Source: Chroococcopsis sp964623815 (lineage in GTDB: Bacteria; Cyanobacteriota; Cyanobacteriia; Cyanobacteriales; Microcystaceae). Taken from it: a DNA stretch of 64,000 bases. Under the pieces are notes generated by a model. The model worked only from the letters and a program-made list of their open reading frames with translations. It ran no database searches and was not told the origin of the DNA. Below are positions 1 to 8,638 of this stretch, in pieces. Numbering within the stretch: position 1 is the stretch's first letter; every line of letters starts with the position of its first letter. A program made the position numbers and the translations under genes. Location: assembly GCA_964623815.1 (NCBI GenBank), contig CAZUVR010000020.1:7185-71184 (forward strand). The letters are read 5' to 3'.

Positions 1-777
1 TAATTGTTGCTTGAGCTTGACATTGGTTTTAGTCTCTGTAAATACCAGAGTCGATACTTCGGTAGTTTCCCAGAGATGGGCTTCGATGGGTAAATCCAGA
101 TTACGGCTCATCACTACCCGGAGAGGATTATGATCGGTGACACCGTGAGTTGTAAGGTGAGGATTATCCTGACGTACCGTACTACCACCGACGATAACAG
201 CGTCACAACCAGCCCTTAATTTATGTACCAGATGACGGGAAGCTTCGCTAGTTACCCAGGCGCTATGACCGGTGGTAGTAGCGATTTTACCATCTAAAGT
301 CATGGCGTATTTAAGGATACCGAAGGGTTGCTCGTAGAGGATACGATGGGTGAAAGCCTCATTGAGTTGCTGACACAGAGCTGATTCGACGCCCGTCACA
401 GTCTCGATCCCTTCTGAACGCAGGCGGAAAATCCCCTTACCCGATACGAGGGGATTAGGATCGATCGAACCGACGAATACTTTCTTAATTCCCGCCCGGA
501 TGATAGCCTCAGTACAGGGGGGAGTGCGGCCATAATGGTTACAAGGTTCGAGATTGACGTAGAGGTGTGCGCCCTCTGCTCTGTCCCCCGCCTGCCGGAG
601 GGCGAATATTTCCGCGTGGGGTTCCCCAGCTTTCGGGTGAAAACCCTCGCCCACGATTTCCGTACCTTGAACGATAACACAACCGACGAGGGGATTGGGG
701 GAAGTTTTACCCTCGGCTTGACGGGCCAAATCTATGCAGCGTAACATCATAGCCCGATCGAATTCATTGTGATCCAT
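1..777 (-). CDS. ribD: Riboflavin biosynthesis protein RibD (3' end beyond left edge)
   Basis: Bifunctional cytosolic enzyme of riboflavin synthesis: it deaminates the pyrimidine produced by GTP cyclohydrolase II and then reduces its ribosyl side chain. I translated 259 codons, open to the first base of the window, so about 100 residues of the reductase domain are missing. The deaminase zinc site is complete, with His54-Ala-Glu56 followed by Cys79 and Cys88 in a PCN-x5-PPC context. The NPLVGCVIV segment before it is also typical. The reductase domain begins near residue 150 with the KYAMTLDGKIA motif. The start is the ATG at 775-777, since the reading begins with a normal RibD N-terminus. The gene points away from the amt cluster. 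Confidence 0.95.
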   Translation of the reverse strand, partial: MDHNEFDRAMMLRCIDLARQAEGKTSPNPLVGCVIVQGTEIVGEGFHPKAGEPHAEIFALRQAGDRAEGAHLYVNLEPCNHYGRTPPCTEAIIRAGIKKVFVGSIDPNPLVSGKGIFRLRSEGIETVTGVESALCQQLNEAFTHRILYEQPFGILKYAMTLDGKIATTTGHSAWVTSEASRHLVHKLRAGCDAVIVGGSTVRQDNPHLTTHGVTDHNPLRVVMSRNLDLPIEAHLWETTEVSTLVFTETKTNVKLKQQL

Positions 778-1017
778 CCACCTTATCCCCTTTTTACATA
801 ACGTGTTAAAAGATACAGAAAAAAACTGAAAAATTAATCAACCTGAATAATATCGTTGGCTCTATAGACGCTTAAAAATATTCGCACCTTCCCGATAACA
901 ATTTATACCTACTAATTGTACCCTTTAAGCATTTTCAGGGGACACCGCTGATAATACTGAAATATCGGCTGCTAAAGAATCGGAGTTCACCCTAACTTGT
1001 GTTAACATCCAACGTCA
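778..1017 (+). promoter_or_regulatory. ribD/amt divergent intergenic region with weak NtcA-like site
   Basis: This AT-rich spacer must hold the promoters of ribD and the first amt gene. A GTG-N8-TAC sequence at 803-816 resembles the NtcA consensus GTA-N8-TAC with one change. No -10 box lies at the usual 21-23 bases from it (a TAATAT at 848-853 is 31 bases away). NtcA control of amt genes is known in cyanobacteria, but the site here is only suggestive. Confidence 0.25.
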
Positions 1018-2460
1018 ATGAAAAAAAATAACATGGTTTCCTATCATAATAGGAAAAATTCCGCTTGGGTCGCTCGTAAAGGAGCTTGGTTGTTCTGTAT
1101 ACCTCTGAGTGCGCTGATTTTCGTAGTCTGGAGTACGGCAGCGAAGGCTCAGACACCGACGACAGGGAATTTTGAAGAATTACAGAGCGCGTTAAATACC
1201 GCCTGGGTATTGATCGCTTCGGTGCTGGTGATTTTCATGAACGCAGGTTTCGCCATGCTAGAAACTGGTCTGTGTCGGCAGAAAAACGCGGTTAACTTGT
1301 TGGCGAAGAACCTGATCGTTTTTGCCCTATCCACCGTAGCCTATTGGGTCATCGGGTTTTCCCTGATGTTCGGCAGATACGGCAATAACATCTGGGGCGG
1401 GGGAGGATGGTTTCTCGGCAGTGATGACCCCGCCACCTACGGAGTTCCCAACGGTCTGCCCGTGGCTGTATTCTTCCTTTTCCAGGTGGCTTTCGCCGGT
1501 ACGGCTGCCACGATCGTATCGGGGGCCGTAGCCGAAAGGATTAAATTCATCGATTTCTTCATCTTTAGTTTGATTTTGGTAGGCTTCATCTATTCCATTA
1601 CCGGCCATTGGATCTGGGGCGGGGGCTGGCTAAGTCAGTTAGGATTCAAGGATTTTGCTGGTTCGACGGCGGTTCACTCGGTGGGGGGGTGGTCAGCCTT
1701 AATAGGGGCGATATTATTGGGGCCGCGCCGGGAAAAATACTTTAATGGCAAACTGCAAGCCCTACCGGGCCATAATATGAGCATCGCCACCCTCGGCTGT
1801 TTGATCCTCTGGGTAGGTTGGTTCGGGTTCAATCCAGGTTCTGTACTGGCGGTTAAGAAAGAGATAGCGGTAATCGCGGTGATCACTAACCTTTCGGCGG
1901 CTTTCGGCGGTTTGGCAGCTACGGTGACATCTTGGATCAAGGATGGCAAACCGGATTTATCGATGATCATTAACGGTATCCTCGCCGGTTTGGTGGGCAT
2001 CACCGCCGGATGTAACGGTGTCTCCTATTGGTCGGCGGCTCTGATCGGCACCATATCTGGTATCATCGTCGTCTTCTCCGTCTCCCTCTTCGATACCTTA
2101 GGTGTCGATGATCCGGTGGGGGCGATTTCGGTTCACCTTGTCTGCGGTATCTGGGGTACTTTAGCCGTCGGTATCTTTAACAACGATGTGGGCTTGATCA
2201 CCGGACAATTTCAACAATTGTTCACTCAGATTACCGGTATCTTCGCCGTGGCCGTATTTACTATTATCGCTTCCGGTCTCACCTGGCTGGCTTTAAAGTA
2301 CACTCTCGGTATTCGCGTCAGCGAGGAGGAGGAGATGGAAGGTCTAGACCTCGGCGAACACGGTATGGAAGCTTACAGCGGTTTCGTTAAAGAGGCGGAT
2401 GTGATCTTTCAGAGCGTTCCCCTAGATCAAGACGATTACAGTAATATTAACCTTCGGTGA
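1018..2460 (+). CDS. amt: Ammonium transporter, Amt family (first of three)
   Basis: Inner-membrane ammonium channel or transporter. The 480-residue protein has a hydrophobic N-terminal segment ending in AKAQ (about 22-45) that looks like a cleaved leader, then about eleven membrane helices. The two pore histidines of the family are visible as His220 (TAVHSVGGW) and His373 (SVHLVCGIWG). The Amt signature around GHNMSIATLG and the C-terminal EGLDLGEHGMEAY region are present. It is closely similar to the next gene, so the two are probably a tandem duplication. A paralogue of the AmtB type follows. A three-gene amt cluster is known from Nostoc (amt4-amt1-amtB), but I cannot assign those names one by one. 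An alternative ATG lies five codons downstream. Confidence 0.93.
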   Translation: MKKNNMVSYHNRKNSAWVARKGAWLFCIPLSALIFVVWSTAAKAQTPTTGNFEELQSALNTAWVLIASVLVIFMNAGFAMLETGLCRQKNAVNLLAKNLIVFALSTVAYWVIGFSLMFGRYGNNIWGGGGWFLGSDDPATYGVPNGLPVAVFFLFQVAFAGTAATIVSGAVAERIKFIDFFIFSLILVGFIYSITGHWIWGGGWLSQLGFKDFAGSTAVHSVGGWSALIGAILLGPRREKYFNGKLQALPGHNMSIATLGCLILWVGWFGFNPGSVLAVKKEIAVIAVITNLSAAFGGLAATVTSWIKDGKPDLSMIINGILAGLVGITAGCNGVSYWSAALIGTISGIIVVFSVSLFDTLGVDDPVGAISVHLVCGIWGTLAVGIFNNDVGLITGQFQQLFTQITGIFAVAVFTIIASGLTWLALKYTLGIRVSEEEEMEGLDLGEHGMEAYSGFVKEADVIFQSVPLDQDDYSNINLR

Positions 2461-2478
2461 AGGTTCAAGGAAGATTTT

Positions 2479-2528
2479 AGGGGGGATTGAAGAGGCAAGA
2501 TTCAGTCCCTCACATATTCATCCCCCCT
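2479..2528 (+). terminator. Stem-loop after first amt gene
   Basis: A 12-bp stem with one bulge, with arms at 2479-2491 (A, six G, ATTGAA) and 2517-2528 (TTCAT, six C, T), closes a loop of about 25 bases starting 19 bases after the stop codon. No clear U-run follows, so it could be a terminator, a partial attenuator or an RNA-stabilising structure between two amt genes. Confidence 0.5.
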
Positions 2529-2617
2529 CTAATGTGTCTTAATATACAGAAAAAATTTCGTAAAAATTTAACAATTTCCCAACACGACGTATTAAAAAAA
2601 AGACCTACTACTATAAG

Positions 2618-2705
2618 TAAGTCTTGATTCAATCGACTTATGGTAAAAAAAACAGGCAAAAGACCCCTTCGGCGATTATCCCCAGAGCGGGTGTCTTGCC
2701 TGTTT
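2618..2705 (+). ncRNA. Structured leader of the second amt gene (two stem-loops)
   Basis: Two inverted repeats lie directly before the preferred amt start at 2754. The first (2618-2640) is TAAGTC/GACTTA closing an inner TTGA/TCAA stem. The second is larger: AAACAGGCAA at 2650-2659 pairs perfectly with 2696-2705, and the stem continues with GAC and CCC pairs (2662-2667 with 2689-2695) across small bulges. An upstream in-frame ATG at 2640 would read through this structure, which argues that the segment is untranslated leader. I do not recognise it as a named riboswitch class; in particular the glutamine (glnA) motif core was not found. Confidence 0.45.
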
Positions 2706-2753
2706 GATAAAAACAGCGAATTGTTCTTTAACGCTTATTCAGTGTCAGTGCCC

Positions 2754-4205
2754 ATGAAAACAACTAACAGGAGTTCTTATCCGGACTTAGAAAAATGGTT
2801 CGGGCGTTCTTTCAAACCAGCTTGGCTGGCTTGTATTCCCCTGAGCGCGATCATTTTTGTGGTTTGGAATACGGCGGTACAGGCTCAGAATGCAGCCCCA
2901 CCAACTACCGAAGACTTACAAGCTACCTTAAACACCATCTGGATCTTAATCGCCTCGATCCTTGTGATCTTCATGAACGCTGGTTTCGCCATGTTAGAGG
3001 CTGGCTTCTGTCGTCAGAAAAACGCGGTCAACGTACTGGCTAAGAACCTGATCGTTTTCGCCCTTTCCACTATGGCTTTCTGGGCGATCGGTTTTTCCCT
3101 GATGTTCGGTGCCGAAAGTAATAATTTTTTCGGTTCCGGCGGTTGGTTCCTCAGTAGCGATGACCCGAAATCCTACGGCGTACCCAACGGCTTACCTGTA
3201 TCGGTATTCTTCCTCTTCCAGGTAGCCTTCGCCGGTACCGCAGCCACGATCGTATCAGGTGCTGTAGCCGAAAGGATTAAATTCGTAGATTTTTTAGTCT
3301 TCAGCCTGATCATCGTCGGTTTAATCTATCCCATCACCGGTCACTGGATCTGGGGCGGTGGCTGGTTAGCCGACATGGGTTTCAAAGATTTCGCAGGCTC
3401 TACGGCAGTTCACTCCGTAGGCGGCTGGGCGGCGCTAACCGGCGCTGCCATCCTCGGCCCCCGTACCGGTAAATATATCAATGGTAGAATCAACGCCCTA
3501 CCCGGTCATAACATGAGCATAGCCACCCTCGGCTGTCTCATTCTCTGGATAGGCTGGTTCGGCTTCAACCCCGGTTCTGCCCTGGCTGCCACCAAAGATG
3601 TCCCCTATATTGCCGTTACCACTAACTTAGCTGGTGCTGCGGGCGCGTTAACCGCTACTGGTACTTCCTGGCTCAAAGACGGCAAACCCGATTTATCGAT
3701 GATCATTAACGGCGTTTTAGCTGGTTTAGTGGGCATCACCGCCGGTTGTGACGGTGTTTCCTACTGGTCGGCGGTGATTATCGGTGCGATCGCCGGCGTT
3801 ATCGTAGTTTATGCGGTTTCCTTCTTCGATAAACTGAAAATCGATGACCCCGTAGGCGCAACTTCTGTTCACTTAGTGTGCGGTATCTGGGGAACCTTAG
3901 CGGTAGGTATCTTCAACAAAGATGCGGGTCTTTTAGCAGGTCAATTCCAATTACTGATCAACCAGATCATCGGTATCGTTGCCGTCGGTGCTTTTACGAT
4001 TATCACCAGTGGCTTAGCCTGGATGGCACTTAAAGCTACGCTCGGTATTCGTGTTAAACCAGAAGAAGAATTTGAAGGCCTCGACATCGGTGAACACGGC
4101 ATGGAAGCTTATAGCGGTTTCGTCAAAGAGGCGGACATACTCATCGGTGGTCAGAGCGATGCTGCTGGAGTGGATTACTCGAGCAAAACTACCTCTGGAA
4201 TGTAG
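2754..4205 (+). CDS. amt: Ammonium transporter, Amt family (second of three)
   Basis: Ammonium channel or transporter of the inner membrane, very similar to the preceding gene along its whole length. I chose the ATG at 2754 (483 residues). It gives an N-terminus (MKTTNRSS, then hydrophobic residues ending in AVQAQ) that aligns with the upstream paralogue, while the longer frame from 2640 runs through two stem-loops. Pore histidines are in TAVHSVGGWAAL and SVHLVCGIWG. The C-terminal GLDIGEHGMEAYSGF is shared with the first copy. The 293-base gap and its structures suggest the copy may have its own promoter or post-transcriptional control. Confidence 0.93.
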   Translation: MKTTNRSSYPDLEKWFGRSFKPAWLACIPLSAIIFVVWNTAVQAQNAAPPTTEDLQATLNTIWILIASILVIFMNAGFAMLEAGFCRQKNAVNVLAKNLIVFALSTMAFWAIGFSLMFGAESNNFFGSGGWFLSSDDPKSYGVPNGLPVSVFFLFQVAFAGTAATIVSGAVAERIKFVDFLVFSLIIVGLIYPITGHWIWGGGWLADMGFKDFAGSTAVHSVGGWAALTGAAILGPRTGKYINGRINALPGHNMSIATLGCLILWIGWFGFNPGSALAATKDVPYIAVTTNLAGAAGALTATGTSWLKDGKPDLSMIINGVLAGLVGITAGCDGVSYWSAVIIGAIAGVIVVYAVSFFDKLKIDDPVGATSVHLVCGIWGTLAVGIFNKDAGLLAGQFQLLINQIIGIVAVGAFTIITSGLAWMALKATLGIRVKPEEEFEGLDIGEHGMEAYSGFVKEADILIGGQSDAAGVDYSSKTTSGM

Positions 4206-4368
4206 TCAATTAGACAAATATAAAATCGAATAATAAAAACAATAGGTAGGGAGAGTATTAGAGCTAACAATTGCTCATACAATAACCTTACCTTTCTTTT
4301 TGCTCTGATGAAACAGGGACTTTCATCAAGTCGATCCTATCCAATATCCTAATTTGCTAACATCTACG

Positions 4369-5793
4369 ATGAAGAAAATTGCACTATTTACCCTCTTAGC
4401 TTTAGGGCTAGGATTTTCCGTTTTTGTAAACCCCGTACTGGCAGAGACGGCAGCGGCCGAAGCACCGAAAATCGACACCGGGGATACAGCTTGGATGTTA
4501 ATCTCCTCGGCTTTAGTGTTGTTGATGACCCCTGGCTTAGCCTTTTTCTACGGTGGTTTAGTCCGTTCCCGAAACGTCCTCAATACCATGATGATGAGTT
4601 TGGTGGCGATGGGTGTCATCGGCGTTACTTGGGTACTATGGGGCTACAGCCTCGCCTTTGATGTTGTCCCGGGTAAAAACGGCTTCGGTCAAGGAATAGA
4701 AACCTTTATCGGCGGACTCGATTGGTTATTCCTCAATGGCGTTAGCGGCGAAGCGCCCGATCCTATCGGTTACGCTCCTACCGTACCGCACCAAATATTT
4801 ATGATCTATCAGATGATGTTCGCCATCATCACCCCCGCCTTAATCTCTGGGGCAATAGTAGAGAGGATTAGCTTTAAAGCTTACTTCTGGTTATTACTCC
4901 TCTGGTCAAGTTTCATCTATTCCCCCCTCGCTCATTGGGTGTGGGGCAAAGGTTGGCTACAGGCTATCGGCGCTCTTGACTTCGCAGGCGGTACGGTAGT
5001 ACATATCAGCTCTGGTGTCTCCGCTTTAGTCGTAGCCTGGATGATCGGGCCCCGTAGAAGCTTCGGGGTTCAATCCTACGCCCCCCATAACGTCACCTAC
5101 GTTCTCTTAGGTATCGGCTTACTCTGGTTCGGCTGGTTCGGCTTCAACGGAGGCAGCGCCCTCGCAGCCAATGGTTTAGCTACTATCGCCTTTGTCAATA
5201 CGGCGATCGCTTCCTGTGCGGCTGGTTTAACATGGTTACTTGTCGAGTGGGTTCTACGCGGTAAGCCCACCGCGATCGGTATCGCTAGCGGTTTTCTCGC
5301 CGGTTTGGTAGGTATCACTCCCGCCGCCGGTTTCGTGCCCGTGATCGGCGCTCTTTTAATCGGTTCTATTACCTCGGTTTGCTGTTTTTACGCCGTCAGT
5401 TTACGCGCTAAATTACGTTTTGACGATTCCCTAGATACCTTCCCCGTTCACGGTGTCGGTGGAACGGTGGGGGCTATCCTTACCGGCGTTTTCGCCAGTA
5501 AAGCAGTTAATTCCGCTGGTAACGATGGATTACTCAACGGTAATTTCGGACTGGTGATCACTCAGATCATCGGCGTACTGGCTACCTATATCTTTGCGGC
5601 AGTAGGAACATTTTTAATCGTTAAGATACTCTCCTCGGTCATGAATCTGCGTGTTAAAGAGATCGTAGAAGAAGAAGGCTTAGATGTTCCCGAACACGGC
5701 GAGGAAGCCTACGGTCAAGAGTTTGAATTCGGTGGCAGTAGTAGCGTTTTCGGTTCCGGTCACGGTCATAAACCTGGTTTGGAAGAAGCCTAA
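4369..5793 (+). CDS. amt: Ammonium transporter of AmtB type (third of three)
   Basis: Ammonium transporter with the classical bacterial layout: a signal peptide (about 1-25, ending VLAE), GGLVRSRNVLN at about 62-72, and pore histidines His212 (GTVVHISSG) and His361 (FPVHGVGGTVG). The start is the ATG at 4369; a TTG five codons upstream is less likely. At 474 residues it is a normal size. It differs clearly from the two preceding paralogues but shares the C-terminal EGLDVPEHGEEAY motif, the part of Amt proteins known to couple to PII. A histidine/glycine-rich tail ends the protein. A strong terminator follows. Confidence 0.95.
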   Translation: MKKIALFTLLALGLGFSVFVNPVLAETAAAEAPKIDTGDTAWMLISSALVLLMTPGLAFFYGGLVRSRNVLNTMMMSLVAMGVIGVTWVLWGYSLAFDVVPGKNGFGQGIETFIGGLDWLFLNGVSGEAPDPIGYAPTVPHQIFMIYQMMFAIITPALISGAIVERISFKAYFWLLLLWSSFIYSPLAHWVWGKGWLQAIGALDFAGGTVVHISSGVSALVVAWMIGPRRSFGVQSYAPHNVTYVLLGIGLLWFGWFGFNGGSALAANGLATIAFVNTAIASCAAGLTWLLVEWVLRGKPTAIGIASGFLAGLVGITPAAGFVPVIGALLIGSITSVCCFYAVSLRAKLRFDDSLDTFPVHGVGGTVGAILTGVFASKAVNSAGNDGLLNGNFGLVITQIIGVLATYIFAAVGTFLIVKILSSVMNLRVKEIVEEEGLDVPEHGEEAYGQEFEFGGSSSVFGSGHGHKPGLEEA

Positions 5794-5811
5794 TTTCAGG
5801 AGTCAGTATAG

Positions 5812-5852
5812 AGAAAAGAGAAATGAGCGCTATTGTCTCACTTCTCTTTTCT
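5812..5852. terminator. Bidirectional terminator between amt and rnj
   Basis: A 16-bp stem with one mismatch (arms 5812-5827 and 5837-5852, purine-rich AGAAAAGAGAAATGAG against its pyrimidine partner) lies between the convergent amt and rnj stop codons. The right arm ends in a T-rich run and the left arm is A-rich, so it can act in both directions. Confidence 0.75.
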
Positions 5853-5866
5853 TTTATCTCATTCAT

Positions 5867-7612
5867 CTATCTCGCCAGGGAAGCCGTAGGACGGCGGCGG
5901 CGATAAGTTCTCGTAATAGTAGGTTCGTTAGACTGCTGTAAGAGGAAGATTACTAAAGGCTCGCTCTGTAACTCCCGTTTGATCAGACGTTTTAACGAAG
6001 TTTCTATCTCTTCCCTCAGAGCTGCAGAGTTAGTTTCTCCTGGGGCGATTTGAAATTCATCCCAACGCTCCTCTAAAAATCGCTCGATCGCCCGGATAAT
6101 TAAGGGGTTAAGTAAGGATTTCTCTACACTCGTTACCACCCCGCGCAGGTTAATTTCCGGCGTGGCGATCAACTGCCCTTCACCGTTCACCGCTGCGGCT
6201 ACCGTTACCACGCCGTCTTCGGCTAACTGCTGTCTATCCTGCATGACGTGTTCGTGAACCACACCGGCTTGATCTACTAACTCGATACCTGAGGGCACTT
6301 TCCCTGTTACTCCGATACTATCCGGCGATAGCTCTATGATGTCTCCGTTCTGCACAATCACCGTGTTTTCGGCGGGGATACCCATCGCCTGAGCCATTTG
6401 AGAGTGTTTCACCAGCATCCGGTGTTCACCGTGTACGGGTACAAAGAATTTCGGGCGCACCAGTGATAGCATCATTTTCTGGTCTTCCTGCGAACCGTGA
6501 CCAGAAACGTGTACGCCCTTATCACGTCCGTAGATCACTTTAGCTCCGAGCATCATCAGACGATCGATCGTATTCACCACCGCGATCGTATTCCCTGGTA
6601 TGGGATTGGCGGAGAATACCACCGTATCCCCTGGACGAATCCGGATGTGAGGGTGTTCGCCCCTAGAAATGCGCGTCATCGCCGCCAGGGGTTCCCCTTG
6701 AGAGCCGGTAGTCAGGATCAGTATCTTATTATCTGGAAGATTTCTCGTCGCCTTAAATTGCTCGAATAGATCATCGGGGCACTTGATATAACCGAGATTT
6801 CGAGCGTGGGCGATTAGATTTAACATCGATCTTCCCACTACCACCACCTTACGGTTATGCTTCTGGGCTAACTGTAGGGCGATATTAATTCTATGTACCG
6901 AAGAGGCAAAAGTGGTGATCATCAATCTTCCCTCTGCTTGAGCGAAAACGCGATCGAGCGCGGGATATACCGACGCTTCCGAGGCTGTATAGCCAGGAAC
7001 TTCGGCGTTAGTAGAGTCGCTGAGTAAACACAATACTCCTTTCTCCCCGTATTCGGCCAGTTTTTGCAGATCGAAGGTTTCGCCGTCTACGGGGGTGTGA
7101 TCGATTTTGAAGTCCCCTGTATGAATTACGACACCGATGGGGGTGTGAATCGCTACGGTAAAACTATCCGCCATCGAGTGGGTATTGCGGATATATTCCA
7201 CCACGAAGGAACTACCGACACGAACGATCGATCTCGGCCCCACTTTTTCCAGTTTAGTGCGATTCGCTACGCCCGCTTCTTCTAACTTATCCTGTAACAG
7301 AGCGAGAGCTAGTTTCGGCCCGTAGATGATCGGCACGTCGAACTGTTTCAGGTGATAAGGGATACCGCCGATATGGTCTTCGTGACCGTGAGTTACGATC
7401 ATCGCTTTAATTTTGTGGCGATTTTCCCGTAAATATGTCATATCCGGTAAGACTATATTTATCCCGTGCATCCCTTCTGTGGGGAATGCTAAACCGGCAT
7501 CTACCAAGATTATTTCATCGTTGTACTCGAAGATACAGGTATTTTTTCCAATTTCGTGTAATCCTCCTAGGGGAATGATTTTCAGTTTTCCTTGTTCTTG
7601 ATTTTGACTCAT
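5867..7612 (-). CDS. rnj: Ribonuclease J
   Basis: RNase J is a metallo-beta-lactamase/beta-CASP nuclease with endonuclease and 5'-3' exonuclease activity, and works with RNase E in cyanobacterial mRNA turnover. The 581-residue protein shows the metal-binding HGHEDH at residues 75-80, the HTGDFKIDH segment, LSDSTNAE of the nuclease domain, and SGHGSQED near residue 370. The C-terminal domain (about 450-560) is present. It is third in the order asd-dapA-rnj, an arrangement also known in Synechocystis, and lies 119 bases after dapA. Confidence 0.95.
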   Translation of the reverse strand: MSQNQEQGKLKIIPLGGLHEIGKNTCIFEYNDEIILVDAGLAFPTEGMHGINIVLPDMTYLRENRHKIKAMIVTHGHEDHIGGIPYHLKQFDVPIIYGPKLALALLQDKLEEAGVANRTKLEKVGPRSIVRVGSSFVVEYIRNTHSMADSFTVAIHTPIGVVIHTGDFKIDHTPVDGETFDLQKLAEYGEKGVLCLLSDSTNAEVPGYTASEASVYPALDRVFAQAEGRLMITTFASSVHRINIALQLAQKHNRKVVVVGRSMLNLIAHARNLGYIKCPDDLFEQFKATRNLPDNKILILTTGSQGEPLAAMTRISRGEHPHIRIRPGDTVVFSANPIPGNTIAVVNTIDRLMMLGAKVIYGRDKGVHVSGHGSQEDQKMMLSLVRPKFFVPVHGEHRMLVKHSQMAQAMGIPAENTVIVQNGDIIELSPDSIGVTGKVPSGIELVDQAGVVHEHVMQDRQQLAEDGVVTVAAAVNGEGQLIATPEINLRGVVTSVEKSLLNPLIIRAIERFLEERWDEFQIAPGETNSAALREEIETSLKRLIKRELQSEPLVIFLLQQSNEPTITRTYRRRRPTASLAR

Positions 7613-7731
7613 GCAGTTTCCTTGTTGTTTACAGTTTTATCTCAAAAATATAATGAGCTTTAATAACGAATTTTTTAAAATAATTCGCCAGTTAATGATA
7701 ATAATATTCCCTATTTTAACGATGTTTTTTC

Positions 7732-8622
7732 TTAAATTAAAGATAGAGATTCCAGGATTTGTTCTAACCCCGATCGTAAGTCTTCGGCTAAGTCGGTCAA
7801 AGGTGATCTCAATCCCCCAACTTCCCAACCTTGGCGATTCAAAGCAGCTTTAACAGGTATAGGATTTGTAGCACAAAATAAACCTTTAAACAACGGGGAT
7901 AATCGCAGATTTATTTCTATAGCGCTTTTGGTATTTCCCTCGGTGAAAGCTCTTATCATCTCTTGAATCTGTTCGCCGACGAGATGACTTGCCACGCTCA
8001 CCACACCTACACCTCCGCAGGTCATGATTGGTAAGGTCAAGAAATCATCTCCCGAGTAAATCTCAAAGTTATCACCCGTTAGAGAGCGAAGTTTACATAC
8101 CTGTTCTAGATTGCCGCTTGCTTCCTTAACGGCGGTAATATTGTCTATTTGCGATAGCAGGGCGATCGTTTCTGGTAATAGATTCTGACCGGTGCGCCCA
8201 GGTATATTATACAACATTATCGGTAGATCGGGGCAGGCCGTGGCGATCGCTTTAAAGTGTTGATACATTCCCTCTTGAGGGGGCTTATTATAATAGGGCA
8301 CCACCTGTAAAGAACCATCCAAGCCAAGCTTAGCCGCTTTAGAAGTGGCTTCTATGGCTTCGGCGGTGCAATTAGAACCGGTGCCAGCGATGACCTGCCC
8401 GCGATCGCCCACTGCGGATTTTACCACCCGGAACAATTCGTACTCCTCAGCCCAGCTCAGGGTGGGGGACTCGCCGGTAGTGCCGCACACCACCAACCCA
8501 TCACTACCGTGAGAGATAAGATAATCGGCTAACTTCTCCGCTACTGAATAATTAACCTCTCCTTCCGGGGTGAAGGGAGTTACCATAGCGGTTATTACTC
8601 GTCCAAAACTGTGATCGGTCAT
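7732..8622 (-). CDS. dapA: 4-Hydroxy-tetrahydrodipicolinate synthase
   Basis: Cytosolic enzyme that condenses aspartate semialdehyde with pyruvate in the first committed step of lysine and diaminopimelate synthesis. The 296 residues include the GTTGES motif (47-52), catalytic Tyr138 in LYNIPGRTG and Schiff-base Lys166 in AVKEASGN. Length and motifs are typical. It lies 16 bases after asd, whose product is its substrate, so the two are surely one transcription unit. Confidence 0.96.
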   Translation of the reverse strand: MTDHSFGRVITAMVTPFTPEGEVNYSVAEKLADYLISHGSDGLVVCGTTGESPTLSWAEEYELFRVVKSAVGDRGQVIAGTGSNCTAEAIEATSKAAKLGLDGSLQVVPYYNKPPQEGMYQHFKAIATACPDLPIMLYNIPGRTGQNLLPETIALLSQIDNITAVKEASGNLEQVCKLRSLTGDNFEIYSGDDFLTLPIMTCGGVGVVSVASHLVGEQIQEMIRAFTEGNTKSAIEINLRLSPLFKGLFCATNPIPVKAALNRQGWEVGGLRSPLTDLAEDLRSGLEQILESLSLI

Positions 8623-8638
8623 GCACTTGGAGATAATT

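Noticed and set aside
2640..2753. Longer start for the second amt gene (521 residues)
   Set aside because: The extension lacks similarity to the paralogue, is not a signal peptide and is encoded by a strong stem-loop.
4206..4368. NtcA site before the third amt gene
   Set aside because: Every GTA in the spacer was checked; none has TAC at eight bases.
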